Assembly: GCA_016213785.1 (NCBI GenBank)
Contig: JACQZQ010000094.1
Location: forward strand, 1-64,000
Direction of reading: 5' to 3'
Length of the DNA: 64,000 bases
Origin: Acidobacteriota bacterium
GTDB taxonomy: Bacteria > Acidobacteriota > Blastocatellia > Chloracidobacteriales > JADJPF01
The notes beneath the pieces are model-generated. The model was not told the DNA's origin. It saw only the letters and a program-made list of their open reading frames with translations, and did not search any database. How positions within the stretch are numbered: the first letter of the stretch is position 1; every line of letters begins with the position of its first letter. The position numbers were made by a program, and so were the translations under genes. Positions 44,083 to 53,065 of this stretch are shown here, in pieces.

Positions 44083-46458
44083 CTATTTACATTTAGAGTA
44101 GCCACAATCTCTACAAGTATCGCAATTAGAAGCGTGTTCTAACTGACCAGAGCATTCTGGACAAACTCCAATAATTGATGAGACTTCCCTTTTACGAGAA
44201 GTATCAGAACGGCCTTCTAAACGACGTTTAGTAATCAAAATACATTCAGCAATTGCTTGCTCTGGAGAAGTGCAAAGCCTTTGATTAAACCAAACTGAAT
44301 GAGTTCCATTGACTTTATTTAAGCTACGAGCTACTTCTTCTGACTCAAACCCTCCTCGTAACATTTTAGACGCAAGTAGGCCAACAGAAGGACTAACTGG
44401 GCCAGAGGCAAAAATTTCTAATACTCGGTTAAAATCATGATTAACTGTTACATATAGATTTAAGCCATCAAAAGGAATTCTCCAAGTATAGCCAATTAAC
44501 TCTTTAGGTCTTTCTAAATGAACTCTTGTATTTGCTGTAGTAGAAGTATTTTTAGCCAGTTCTTCCGCTTTCTTTACCTCCTTAGTTAGACCTGGTTTTG
44601 ATATAGTATTTGCGTCTTCATTATCAGTTTTTTTACTAGAATCTGAAGAAGTAATAGCTGTTAATACTTGACCATCGCGGCTTCCATCACGGTAATAGGA
44701 AACACATTTGACTTTTAAGCTTCGAGCTAGGCGATAGAGTCTATCTACATCAGCAACAGTGTCTGTTGATGCGCCATTACAGGTCTTAGAAATAGAGTTA
44801 TCAACATTCTTTTGAAAAGCTGCTAAAACTCTAATATGCTCTTCTCCCCCAATTTCATAAGCGTTAATAAAATAGCTAGGTAGTTCAGCTTGACGCTCTA
44901 CTACTTGTTGAGCGGCCATTTCAATAGAAGCCTCATCTGTAGGATCATATTTAATTCCTAGTGCTTCTGCTGCTAGAGGATGAACGTAAAAGCGTTTTCC
45001 TAAAGTATCTTGACGTAAATATGCCCAAGAGAAATTGGGTTCAATACCTGATGAAGTTTCAGCTATTAAACTTATTGTTCCTGTAGGAGCAATAGTTGTA
45101 GTTTCATAATTACGTGGTGTTAGTGGACGGCTAGAATCTATTCCAATTTCATTATAAAGGAAGTTTTCATAAAGTGCTTTGTTTGGTTCAAATTCTGGGA
45201 AAACTCCTTTTTCTAGCCCTAAGTTAAAACTAGCTTCCCAGGATTCGTGGCGAACAAATTTCATTAATTTATCAGCCATTTCAAGGCTTTCTTGCGAGCC
45301 ATAACGAATACCTTGTTTTAATAAAAGGTCTGCATACCCCATAATTCCCAGCCCAACAGGGCGAGTACGATGTACCACATCATCAATTTGAGGAAGCGGC
45401 CAAGTACAAACATCAACTACATTATCTAAGAAACGTACACTAGTATGAATAGCATCTCGCATTCCATCCCAATCAATCACACCTGCATCACAGAACTTAG
45501 CAACATCTACTGAACCAAGATTACATGAATTATAAAAGTGAAGAAATTGCTCCCCACAAGGATTACAGCTAAAAATTGCACCCATAGAATTCATTAAGTG
45601 ATTATGTCTATTTACTTCATCAATAAAAATAATTCCAGGTTCAGCATATTTCCAAGCAGATTCAACAATACGTCGCCAAATATCAGGAGCATAAATCATT
45701 CCTGGGCGTGGGGGTTTTTGTCCTTCATACTCATAATCTTTGCCTGTAACAGGGTCATAGATTGGTTTTTCCCATGCTTTATCGTTAAAGTCTGTTTGGA
45801 ACCATTCGTTGCGGTCTACTGCTTCTAGAAAAGCGTCTGTAACAGTGACAGAGATATTAAAATTAGTTAGCGAGGCTTGGTCATTTTTAGCATGAATAAA
45901 GCGTAAAACGTCAGGATGAGTTACTCGCAAAATGCCCATATTAGCACCACGACGTACACCACCTTGTTTTACAGTTTCAGTCATGGTGTTAAAAATATTC
46001 ATAAATGAAACTGGCCCAGAGGCTACACCGTGTGTTGATGCTACTACAGCACCAGAAGGACGTAGTTTTTCAAAAGTAAACCCGGTTCCTCCTCCTGTTT
46101 TATGGATAATTCCTGCTGCTTTAGTAGATTCAAGAATTCCAGCTATAGAATCTGGTACATCGATAACAAAACAGGCCGCTAATTGCCCATCAGATTTACC
46201 TGCATTGACTAAGCAAGGTGTATTAGGAATAAACCTACGCTCTATCATTAGTTGGTAGGCAGAGCTATAAAAACGCTGTCTTTCACTAGGATCTTTTTCT
46301 GCTTTAGCAATTGCGCCTACCACTCTTTTACAGATTGCTTCCCAATCCTCTAATGCATTACCCTCACGATCTTTTAAAGCATATCGCTTAGCAACTACTT
46401 TTTGAGTATTAGCACTTAATGCTTTTAGATCTCGTAATTTGCTAGCACTCGCGCTCAT
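44083..46458 (-). CDS. nrdJ: Adenosylcobalamin-dependent ribonucleotide reductase (class II)
   Basis: Reduces ribonucleotides to deoxyribonucleotides using coenzyme B12. Signature parts: [32 protein letters not shown], the active-site [20 protein letters not shown], and [19 protein letters not shown]. The C-terminus carries two Cys-rich knuckles ([20 protein letters not shown]) as in many NrdJ proteins. There is no N-terminal ATP-cone. About 791 residues from ATG 46458 (GGAG upstream). A candidate promoter and NrdR box lie upstream. The cobalamin adenosyltransferase at 34981 supports its cofactor. Confidence 0.96.
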   Translation of the reverse strand: MSASASKLRDLKALSANTQKVVAKRYALKDREGNALEDWEAICKRVVGAIAKAEKDPSERQRFYSSAYQLMIERRFIPNTPCLVNAGKSDGQLAACFVIDVPDSIAGILESTKAAGIIHKTGGGTGFTFEKLRPSGAVVASTHGVASGPVSFMNIFNTMTETVKQGGVRRGANMGILRVTHPDVLRFIHAKNDQASLTNFNISVTVTDAFLEAVDRNEWFQTDFNDKAWEKPIYDPVTGKDYEYEGQKPPRPGMIYAPDIWRRIVESAWKYAEPGIIFIDEVNRHNHLMNSMGAIFSCNPCGEQFLHFYNSCNLGSVDVAKFCDAGVIDWDGMRDAIHTSVRFLDNVVDVCTWPLPQIDDVVHRTRPVGLGIMGYADLLLKQGIRYGSQESLEMADKLMKFVRHESWEASFNLGLEKGVFPEFEPNKALYENFLYNEIGIDSSRPLTPRNYETTTIAPTGTISLIAETSSGIEPNFSWAYLRQDTLGKRFYVHPLAAEALGIKYDPTDEASIEMAAQQVVERQAELPSYFINAYEIGGEEHIRVLAAFQKNVDNSISKTCNGASTDTVADVDRLYRLARSLKVKCVSYYRDGSRDGQVLTAITSSDSSKKTDNEDANTISKPGLTKEVKKAEELAKNTSTTANTRVHLERPKELIGYTWRIPFDGLNLYVTVNHDFNRVLEIFASGPVSPSVGLLASKMLRGGFESEEVARSLNKVNGTHSVWFNQRLCTSPEQAIAECILITKRRLEGRSDTSRKREVSSIIGVCPECSGQLEHASNCDTCRDCGYSKCK

Positions 46459-46649
46459 GATTTTTGTTCTCCATTTATTTTTATTCAAATTGAACAAAAA
46501 AATCCCTAAGAACTAGCAATAGTCCTTACGTATTTTATAAATTAATAAGCTAATATTTTGATAGGAATATAATTAGCTCACAAAACTAGAAAAACTATGT
46601 ACGTAGAGTTAGAGATAAAAATTTGTTCATAAGTTGGTTTGATGTGGCA

Positions 46650-46702
46650 ATGCTAGCCCTAAGGATTTGGTGTTGTCAACAGCAAAATCCAATATATTGT
46701 GG
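46650..46702 (-). promoter_or_regulatory. Candidate nrdJ promoter with NrdR box
   Basis: On the minus strand TTGACA (46674-46679) and TAGCAT (46650-46655) are 18 bases apart. Just upstream, 46687-46702 reads CCACAATATATTGGAT on the minus strand, matching 13 of 16 positions of the NrdR box aCaCwAtATaTwGtgt. Only one box is seen, while NrdR usually binds two. This lies in the 345-base spacer before nrdJ. I saw no B12 riboswitch box. Confidence 0.5.
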
Positions 46703-46804
46703 TTTTTGAAGGTAACTTGTAGTTAGTTATAAGCTTATTTTTTGCGGATAGAGTAAAATTTTTCGATCAAAAAATTTCTTAATAATCAAATCTACTAATT
46801 GTGG

Positions 46805-47161
46805 TTATGAATCATACAACCCACGAGTAATAGTGGTTTTTCTGATTGTTTCTGGAGAAAAGTTTTTCGCCCAAAGAGCAAAAATTTTTTCAGGGTCTGT
46901 ATTATCTTCTAAAAATATATCCATTGCTAAATGATTACTTTCAGGGTGAGAACGAAAGCAAAGATGACCTATATCAAAGAGTAATATTCCTGTATAGATT
47001 CCTGAGGGTAGGTTTTTTAGAATAGGTTCTGATAAGAGATTAAGTTCTAAATTGGTTGTATCTTTGAATAGTTGTAGGAAAAAGTTTTGATCATTGAGTT
47101 TATCTTTTGTTACTCCAAAAAAGTCTACTAGAAGATGTTGGGCAGGTAGGTTTTTTTGCAT
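46805..47161 (-). CDS. SpeD-like AdoMet decarboxylase homologue, catalytic residues lost
   Basis: About 119 residues aligning over their length to the small prokaryotic SpeD. GHLCFRSHPE fits SHLTIHTWPE, AMDIFLEDNTDPEKIF fits AIDLFTCGEDVDPWKAF, and TITRGLYDS fits EHERGRYDE. The Ser that is cleaved to make pyruvoyl is Gly (residue 65), the active-site His is Arg (70), and the Cys is Glu (85). It should therefore not self-process. The ATG at 47161 is chosen over GTG 47176. It is upstream of nrdJ on the same strand. Possibly a regulatory or structural protein. Confidence 0.7.
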   Translation of the reverse strand: MQKNLPAQHLLVDFFGVTKDKLNDQNFFLQLFKDTTNLELNLLSEPILKNLPSGIYTGILLFDIGHLCFRSHPESNHLAMDIFLEDNTDPEKIFALWAKNFSPETIRKTTITRGLYDS

Positions 47162-47337
47162 GCTTTTTCTACTCACTATAGATTATTTAGTTTGATAATA
47201 AATTATTTAAGTTATTTAAGCTTACAATTTTAAAAATCCTCTATAGCTTATCGCTAAAACCGATTATTGTATAGTAGTTTTATAAGGATAATTATATATT
47301 TAAAACCCTTTAATCTCCTATAGTAATTTATAGTAAT

Positions 47338-48045
47338 TTAGGGGGTACTACTAGTTTGATTAGGTTTTTTTTCTAGCGGATTTTTAGGTTTAGTTTGATT
47401 AGGAGTAGAACTTGGGCTAGGAGTAGGTTCTGGAGTACTATTATCTAATTGAGGATCACTATCAGGTTTTGTTCCATTTTTAGCGGCTCTAGCGGCTCTA
47501 GCTTCTAGAATTACTTCATCTTTTACCTTTTTTCTTGCTCGTTCAATATGGTTATTAGCAGAGCGTAGAGCTTCGTGTAGGATGGGGTCTATATAGTAGT
47601 AGCTATGAGAGGCTATTTGTAATTCTGGGCCTAGTTTATAACGTTCTTTAACTTTAGAAAATAGTTCTCTATCATTTGTAGCAAAAAGCTTGTTAGCAAA
47701 GAAATTATCTCCAACCCTAGCACGTTTTTTTTCTAAAAGTTCTGAAGCTAGGCGAAAATCTTCTATCGTTTGTTGTATTTCTAAGTAAGATGGTCTAAGT
47801 GGAGTGGTTTGATTAGAGTTTAAGAATTCATTAACTATAGCTTCTGTATTTTTTAAGTTTTCTTTATAAATTTTTATATCTATTTCTTCTATTTCTAAAG
47901 ATCGTAATGTACTTAAGGAGTCTAGTACAGTTTCTGTATTTTTTTGATATATTGTCCAAGGAGGAGTTTCTTTTTTCTTTTTAAATGGACAAGCTGTAAG
48001 AGTAAGTGTTAAAACTAAAAAAAGAAATGTAGCTAAATATTTCAT
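47338..48045 (-). CDS. Lipoprotein with helical domain
   Basis: The signal peptide YLATFLFLVLTLTLTAC ends in a lipobox. The mature protein is largely helical and charged (residues 25-190), then ends in a Pro/Thr/Ser/Lys-rich tail (STPEPTPSPSSTPNQTKP). No family is recognised. The overall layout resembles small Acidobacterial periplasmic lipoproteins; function unknown. Confidence 0.65.
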   Translation of the reverse strand: MKYLATFLFLVLTLTLTACPFKKKKETPPWTIYQKNTETVLDSLSTLRSLEIEEIDIKIYKENLKNTEAIVNEFLNSNQTTPLRPSYLEIQQTIEDFRLASELLEKKRARVGDNFFANKLFATNDRELFSKVKERYKLGPELQIASHSYYYIDPILHEALRSANNHIERARKKVKDEVILEARAARAAKNGTKPDSDPQLDNSTPEPTPSPSSTPNQTKPKNPLEKKPNQTSSTP

Positions 48046-48255
48046 ATTCTTTATTGCAAAATAAACAAAATTCTAGACTTATTATATATGATGCAAGTTT
48101 TTTTATAGAGTTAGCTTTTCCTAAAAATCGCAATCCTAACAGTTTTTTTTAGCAGACAGCAACTCTTATAAGGATAAACTCTCCTGCTTATGATATATTG
48201 ATTGTATTTATAAGAGTATTAACCTATGTTAAATCTCTAGTCTTTTCTTAAAGCC

Positions 48256-49410
48256 ATGAGTAAAACAGAAAAAAACAAAACAGAAGATAATTTATTGGAA
48301 AATAGTGAAGTAGACGAACCTACAGATACATCATTTATTACTAATATAAAAATAGATATTTCTGCTTCTCCAGATAATTTACCTAAAGAAAAAAAGCCTC
48401 CTTCTTTAGGTAGCACAGGAGTTTCCAATATGTCTAAAGAAAGTTCATTTATCAATAACACTGCTATCAATAATACTGCTTTAGGCACAAGTCGGTCTTC
48501 TTCTAGAACTACTACGCTAGCTTTAGACCCCAGGCCATATAAGAAAAGAGAGACTGTTTATACAACTATAATAGTTATACTCTCTGTTGCTTTAGTTGCT
48601 CAAAGCGGTCTGCTATGGGCAATGCATTTGCATAATGTTACTAAACAAACCACAAACCAAACAAATAAAAACCCTAATTTAGATAAAATAATTATTTCTG
48701 GAGTCAAGTTAAATCTAGAGCTTTTAGAAAAAGTAGCAGATATATTTATGCGTAAGCATATTGGTAAGAGCTTTTTAGTACAACCAAGAGATGAAAGGGT
48801 TGCTTTAGCTGAATTTGCACAAGGCCAAGTTCATATTATTCAAATGACCGAGCCTCTATCATCAGATGAAAAGAAACAATTAGAAGCTATAACAGGGAAG
48901 CCAGTTAAAGAAATATATAGTCAAACTTTTCCTTTAGGGATATATATTGATGAAAATAGCTCACTAAATGAACTTAGTATAGATAGTCTAAGAAAAATTT
49001 ATTCAGGAGAAGTGTTACGTGGAAAAATTGTAGGTTGCGAAGATGATTTTATTAATACTTATAAGTTTGAGGAAAACAAGTTTATTGATAAGTTTTTTCA
49101 AGAAAAAGTAATGAAAAATAACCAAGCTAAGATTAAATTTAACAGCCAGCAAGAGATGCTTTCTAAGGCTAGTCAAACCTCTATAGTTTCTATTGGTTAT
49201 GGGGAAGTTAAAAAAACATTACCTATGAAAATGAAGCTAGTCAAAATAAAGCCAAATGAAGAAGGTGAAAGTCTTCAGCCTATAATAAATGGTAGACTAA
49301 ACCCAAGCTATCCACTAGTTTATAATATTTATTGGTATACAACTGATTTAGGAGAAGAAACTATAAAATTTTTTGTGGAAGAGATAAAGCGACAAGAAAG
49401 TCAAAAATAG
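48256..49410 (+). CDS. Membrane-anchored PstS-like substrate-binding domain protein
   Basis: A cytoplasmic, Ser/Lys/Glu-rich N-terminal segment of about 95 residues precedes one membrane helix (YTTIIVILSVALVAQSGLLWA). The C-terminal 240 residues are outside and resemble the phosphate-binding PstS/PBP-like fold (VKLNLELLEKVADIFMRKH, EFAQGQVHIIQMTEPLSSDEKKQL, LGIYIDENSSLNELSIDSLRKIYSGE). PstS-like domains in this arrangement, without ABC transporter genes nearby, suggest sensing. No clear Shine-Dalgarno. A bidirectional terminator follows. Confidence 0.65.
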   Translation: MSKTEKNKTEDNLLENSEVDEPTDTSFITNIKIDISASPDNLPKEKKPPSLGSTGVSNMSKESSFINNTAINNTALGTSRSSSRTTTLALDPRPYKKRETVYTTIIVILSVALVAQSGLLWAMHLHNVTKQTTNQTNKNPNLDKIIISGVKLNLELLEKVADIFMRKHIGKSFLVQPRDERVALAEFAQGQVHIIQMTEPLSSDEKKQLEAITGKPVKEIYSQTFPLGIYIDENSSLNELSIDSLRKIYSGEVLRGKIVGCEDDFINTYKFEENKFIDKFFQEKVMKNNQAKIKFNSQQEMLSKASQTSIVSIGYGEVKKTLPMKMKLVKIKPNEEGESLQPIINGRLNPSYPLVYNIYWYTTDLGEETIKFFVEEIKRQESQK

Positions 49411-49445
49411 TTAGAATTAAACAAAATAACTAAGGGCAAAATAAC

Positions 49446-49480
49446 AAGGAGAAAAAACATAATTTATGTTTTTTCTCCTT
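49446..49480. terminator. Bidirectional hairpin terminator
   Basis: AAGGAGAAAAAACATAA pairs with TTATGTTTTTTCTCCTT with almost no loop. It lies between convergent genes and has A-rich and T-rich arms. Confidence 0.75.
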
Positions 49481-49507
49481 ATAAATTAAGAATACTTACT
49501 TGGAATA

Positions 49508-49879
49508 TTATGCGAGACGAACTAACAACCTTTGCAGTTTTTGGCTCATAATAGGATCGTTTTGAGCAAAGTCTGACATCACAGACATCAGATTGCTGAT
49601 ATTAATCTTATCTTTTAACTCAGGACTAATTAAGTTATTAACAAATGCTCTAGCTGCTTTATCTACTGCAACGCGAGAAGAGATAGAGTTATTAAAATCA
49701 GTTCCTTGTGCAATATTGGTTAACTGATTTTGTAAAGGAGATGAACTTGTATTAGTACTAGGAGTATTTATATTATCTAATTGAGAATCAAAACTATTGC
49801 GATTAATATCTTGATTTTTTACATTTTTAACATCATTAAAAGAATTAAAATCTATATTACTAAATCTATCTATTTTCAT
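49508..49879 (-). CDS. Small Asn/Ser-rich protein with helical C-terminus (cassette gene 4)
   Basis: 123 residues, no signal peptide. Residues 1-65 are rich in Asn, Asp and Ser and likely disordered. The last 60 form helices (VDKAARAFVNNLISPELKDK, NISNLMSVMSDFAQND, PIMSQKLQRLLVRLA). GAGG lies before the ATG. It is last of four small same-strand genes. A disordered N-terminus and helical C-terminus without a signal peptide is a pattern common in proteins exported by type III systems, but no homology was established. Confidence 0.5.
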   Translation of the reverse strand: MKIDRFSNIDFNSFNDVKNVKNQDINRNSFDSQLDNINTPSTNTSSSPLQNQLTNIAQGTDFNNSISSRVAVDKAARAFVNNLISPELKDKINISNLMSVMSDFAQNDPIMSQKLQRLLVRLA

Positions 49880-49925
49880 AATTTTACCTCACAGAAAAAT
49901 ATTTCTGCGTTTTTATAAAAGCATC

Positions 49926-50312
49926 CTATTCAATGACTTCCAAAATTGATTGTGCTAGTTGTGCGTATGGACTTTCTGGGCTAAGTTCTATGGCACGGGA
50001 GAGATTTTCACGTGCCATAGAGAATTCTTTTTTCATAAAAAAAGCTTCACCTAAGTGAACATGGGCATAAGCGCTATGGGGTTGTTTTTCTACAGCTTTT
50101 TGATAATAGCTAATTGCTTCTTCAAAATTATTTTCTGCAAATAGTATAGTGCCGTAAGTAACTAGTGGAATATCAGAATCTGGCCTTAGCGCTATCAAGC
50201 CACGAACTACATCACGAGCTTGCTCATATTTTCCCGCATCGCGGTAAATAGTAGCTGCTTCCATTAAAAAGGTTAATTCTTCTTGTGATACTTCCACATC
50301 TAGTTTTGGCAT
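49926..50312 (-). CDS. Small TPR protein (cassette gene 3, chaperone-like)
   Basis: 128 residues composed of about three TPR repeats (EEAISYYQKAVEKQPHSAYAHVHLGEAFF, ARENLSRAIELSPESPYAQLAQSI). The size and repeat number match type III secretion class II chaperones (SycD/LcrH) and YscG. GGAG precedes the ATG. Its start lies 11 bases after the stop of the preceding Gly/Ser-rich gene, so they are co-transcribed. It could also be a general protein-interaction module. Confidence 0.75.
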   Translation of the reverse strand: MPKLDVEVSQEELTFLMEAATIYRDAGKYEQARDVVRGLIALRPDSDIPLVTYGTILFAENNFEEAISYYQKAVEKQPHSAYAHVHLGEAFFMKKEFSMARENLSRAIELSPESPYAQLAQSILEVIE

Positions 50313-50323
50313 CTATAGTCTCC

Positions 50324-50707
50324 TTACTTAAGGTTACGAGCAGCATCTAGTGCAGTATCATGACGCGACTTAAGTATATTAGTTAGAATCTCTGTAGTAC
50401 GAGATTGTGATTGAATTCTTTCTTGTAAATTAATTAAGGATAATTGATTTTTAAATTGTTGTTGAATTGCGTTTTCACCTGCAACAGAGTTTAATGCATT
50501 TTCTACATTGGCATCCTTGGTGTTGACATCACCTAAGCCTAAATTACCTTCGCCAACGCTGTTGCTACCGGTAAAGCTTGAACTAACTCCACCTGAACCA
50601 TTTCCTAAATCAAATGAACCGCCGCTAGTAGACGCAGAAGTCCTATTAGTAAGAGAACCAATGTTGCCTAAATTAAAATTACTATTATTTAATCCTTGAA
50701 TACTCAT
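50324..50707 (-). CDS. Small Gly/Ser/Asn-rich protein with helical C-terminus (cassette gene 2)
   Basis: 127 residues without signal peptide. Residues 1-65 are Gly/Ser/Asn-rich and probably disordered. The last 55 are helical (QQQFKNQLSLINLQERIQ, SRTTEILTNILKSRHDTALD). The C-terminal helix pattern recalls type III inner-rod/needle proteins (SctI, SctF), where the last helix polymerises, but the likeness is weak. AAGGAA lies upstream of the ATG. It is tightly linked to the TPR gene. Confidence 0.55.
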   Translation of the reverse strand: MSIQGLNNSNFNLGNIGSLTNRTSASTSGGSFDLGNGSGGVSSSFTGSNSVGEGNLGLGDVNTKDANVENALNSVAGENAIQQQFKNQLSLINLQERIQSQSRTTEILTNILKSRHDTALDAARNLK

Positions 50708-50839
50708 TTTTATATTTCCTTCCTATGCATGTATGTTATTCAAACGACAAGTGTTTGATCACAGGTATTATCGGGAGTCAAAATTAAAAGTTGCTCAAGT
50801 AATTAAGAAATTTTCCGCGCTAAGCTAGAAAATATAAGC

Positions 50840-51157
50840 CTACCAGCCCCTAAACTTGGCTTTTAGCTCTAGAAGTTCCTTAGCAAGCTGTATTGATAAA
50901 CCATATGCATTAATTGCATTTTGAGCTTGGGTTGCCATTTCATTTGATCCCGTTCTTACAATACGATCTAGCTCTGTACAGCTTTTATAACACTTCTCAA
51001 ATAACTCTCCAAAGTTTTCTGTAGTAAGATAGCGCTGGAAAGCAGGATAGGTTTTTTCAAATTTAACATCATCTTCTTGTTTAGGGTTGCTAGTTCGTGG
51101 CTGAGACTGTCGATTATACCAATCCCCAACGGTAAATGGCTGAAACTTATCACTCAT
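50840..51157 (-). CDS. Small hypothetical protein (cassette gene 1)
   Basis: 105 residues, soluble, no signal peptide. A charged N-terminal segment precedes three helices (TYPAFQRYLTTENFGELFEKC, IVRTGSNEMATQAQNAINAYGLSIQLAKELLELKAKF). The strong AAGGAG upstream supports translation. I do not recognise the family. It leads the group of four small same-strand genes down to 49508, with a 132-base gap to the second. Confidence 0.55.
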   Translation of the reverse strand: MSDKFQPFTVGDWYNRQSQPRTSNPKQEDDVKFEKTYPAFQRYLTTENFGELFEKCYKSCTELDRIVRTGSNEMATQAQNAINAYGLSIQLAKELLELKAKFRGW

Positions 51158-51232
51158 TTAGCTTTCTCCTTAGGTTAGTTTTTCTACAAAGTATGATAAA
51201 AAATAATGTAATTTATTTTTAAGGAAAGTAAA

Positions 51233-51254
51233 AACCGAGCAAGTAAGCTCGGTT
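51233..51254 (-). terminator. Intrinsic terminator of the TPR gene
   Basis: AACCGAGC and GCTCGGTT form an 8-base stem with loop AAGTAA, about 30 bases past the stop at 51281. On the minus strand it is followed by a moderately T-rich stretch. Confidence 0.7.
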
Positions 51255-51280
51255 CACTAAAAATGTATATAAATCTAATG

Positions 51281-52885
51281 CTATTTCAATATCCATTCTA
51301 GCAGGAATGCAAGGGGTTCAGGCTCACTACTAGAGGTTTCTATTTCCAAAACTGCAACATAAGAGTTGCTTGACGAAGGTGATTCTACTAAGCGTATTTC
51401 AGCAGAACCATTTAATTTATTTACTTTAATAGTTGCATCTTGAGCAGGGAGGGGTTCAGCCTCATAACTAACATCTTTTGCTATCATACCGCTAACTTGT
51501 TCAATATCAACAAATGGGCCTTGGACTCTTATAATACTTTTTCCTGTAACTTGTCCTCGCCAACTAACTTTACCTTGACGTTTAAGTTCCCATTCAATCT
51601 CAAAAGATACATTTTTAGGCTTTTTAGTTTCAACAGATATAGTTGTTGTGTATTTATTAGCAACAGAAGGTTGCTCAGCTATTTTAACAGGAACACTTCC
51701 AGAAACCGGTTTAACTTTTTTAACTAAATAGCCAATTACAGGTAAAGCTTCATTAAGCGATCCATTACCACTACCATCATAACTAAGTTCTTTACCTGTA
51801 ATCTTTATCTTTGTTGTAGAATCAATTTTGCCCGACCAAACACTTTTTCCTCTTGCAGGTGTAGACGGTCTAAGGCGGACGGCTATTTCCTCTAAACGGG
51901 TTTTAATTTTTTCATCATCTGGTAGGATTACAAGTGCTGCTTGATAAAGCTTTTCTGACTCAATATATTTTCGGTTAGCATAAAGTTGCTCTGCTTTAAG
52001 CTTTTGGAAATTGCCTTCAGCTATTTTAGCTCCTTGTTGTGCTTGTTCATTATCAGGATCTATTGATAGGGCTTCTTTAAATTTAATTAAAGCATCTTCA
52101 TAAGCTTCAGCCTTCAGTTTATTTTCAGCAAATTCTAAAAGAGCTTTTAAGTCTAGGACTCGTAGTTTTTGTTGAGCTAATTGGTTTTGAGGATCAATAT
52201 CTAAAGCTCGTCTAAAGCTACTTTGTGCCAAATCATCTTTACCTTGAGAAAGTGCAGATTCTCCTTTTCCAAGAAGTGCGGGTAAAAGTTTATCTTTAGC
52301 CTCTTTATTTGAAGGGTTTAAGGCAAGTAAAGAATCAAGGCTCTCTAATGCTCTATCATAATCTTTTTGATTTAATGCTTCATCAGCTATTTTAGCGTAA
52401 ATTTCTGGAAGCTGTTCTTTTGATTTAGGGTCATTAGGACGGATTTTAAGAATTTCTAAATAGTTATTTAATGCTGTTTGAGCATCGTCTGTATCATCTG
52501 CTTCTATATGTAATTTAGTTACCTGAGTCTGTTTATCAAGTAAATCAAGTAGTTCTGGTGTTGCTAAACGGTCTTTACGCTTTTTTTCTGCCTCTTCAAA
52601 ATATTTTGCTGCTAGCTCAAATTCCCCATTATCAAGCTTTTCTGTTCCTGTAGTAATATAAAAGCTTAAGGACTTTCCTAGAGGAACAACAGAAGCTGGT
52701 GTTTTTACTGTACGTTTAGGTTTGGTAACTTTACGTGGGGGGGTAGGGTTAGGGTTAGGAGTAGGGTTTGTTGGTTTTGGAGGATCTGGCCTTCCAATAG
52801 TAGGTTGAGCACTAATATTACTAGCAGATATACTTATCCATAATAAACTAATCAGTGTGGTAATAACTAATTTATTGATCTTCAT
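51281..52885 (-). CDS. Secreted TPR-repeat protein
   Basis: 534 residues with a signal peptide (VITTLISLLWISISASNISAQ), a Pro/Asn/Thr-rich linker (residues 30-65) and about six TPR repeats up to about residue 335 (for example DYDRALESLDSLLALNPSNKEAKDKLLPALL). Two related beta-rich domains follow, each with a strand WSGKIDSTTKIKITG or WRGQVTGKSIIRVQG, so the C-terminal 190 residues contain an internal duplication. It is probably periplasmic and binds partner proteins. It is on the same strand as the small-protein cassette but ends in its own terminator. Confidence 0.75.
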   Translation of the reverse strand: MKINKLVITTLISLLWISISASNISAQPTIGRPDPPKPTNPTPNPNPTPPRKVTKPKRTVKTPASVVPLGKSLSFYITTGTEKLDNGEFELAAKYFEEAEKKRKDRLATPELLDLLDKQTQVTKLHIEADDTDDAQTALNNYLEILKIRPNDPKSKEQLPEIYAKIADEALNQKDYDRALESLDSLLALNPSNKEAKDKLLPALLGKGESALSQGKDDLAQSSFRRALDIDPQNQLAQQKLRVLDLKALLEFAENKLKAEAYEDALIKFKEALSIDPDNEQAQQGAKIAEGNFQKLKAEQLYANRKYIESEKLYQAALVILPDDEKIKTRLEEIAVRLRPSTPARGKSVWSGKIDSTTKIKITGKELSYDGSGNGSLNEALPVIGYLVKKVKPVSGSVPVKIAEQPSVANKYTTTISVETKKPKNVSFEIEWELKRQGKVSWRGQVTGKSIIRVQGPFVDIEQVSGMIAKDVSYEAEPLPAQDATIKVNKLNGSAEIRLVESPSSSNSYVAVLEIETSSSEPEPLAFLLEWILK

Positions 52886-53065
52886 AGTTTTAATTTTAAT
52901 TTATGAAATACTTAAAATATAATGATTTAAAACTAAACTAAACTAACTCGATAGATCTTAGTCTAATAAAGATTTATAACGCAAAAACAACATTAGCTCA
53001 AGCGAATTACTCTGAGACAACTAGTAAAATCAAACTATAGATAATCTACTTAAATGTAATGCTTG

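Noticed and set aside
45932-46258. Open frame on the plus strand opposite nrdJ
   Set aside because: It is antisense to well-conserved coding sequence of the ribonucleotide reductase and has no family likeness or ribosome binding site.
46459-46804. Cobalamin riboswitch upstream of nrdJ
   Set aside because: I looked for the conserved B12-box and stems and did not see them; only a promoter and NrdR-like box were found.
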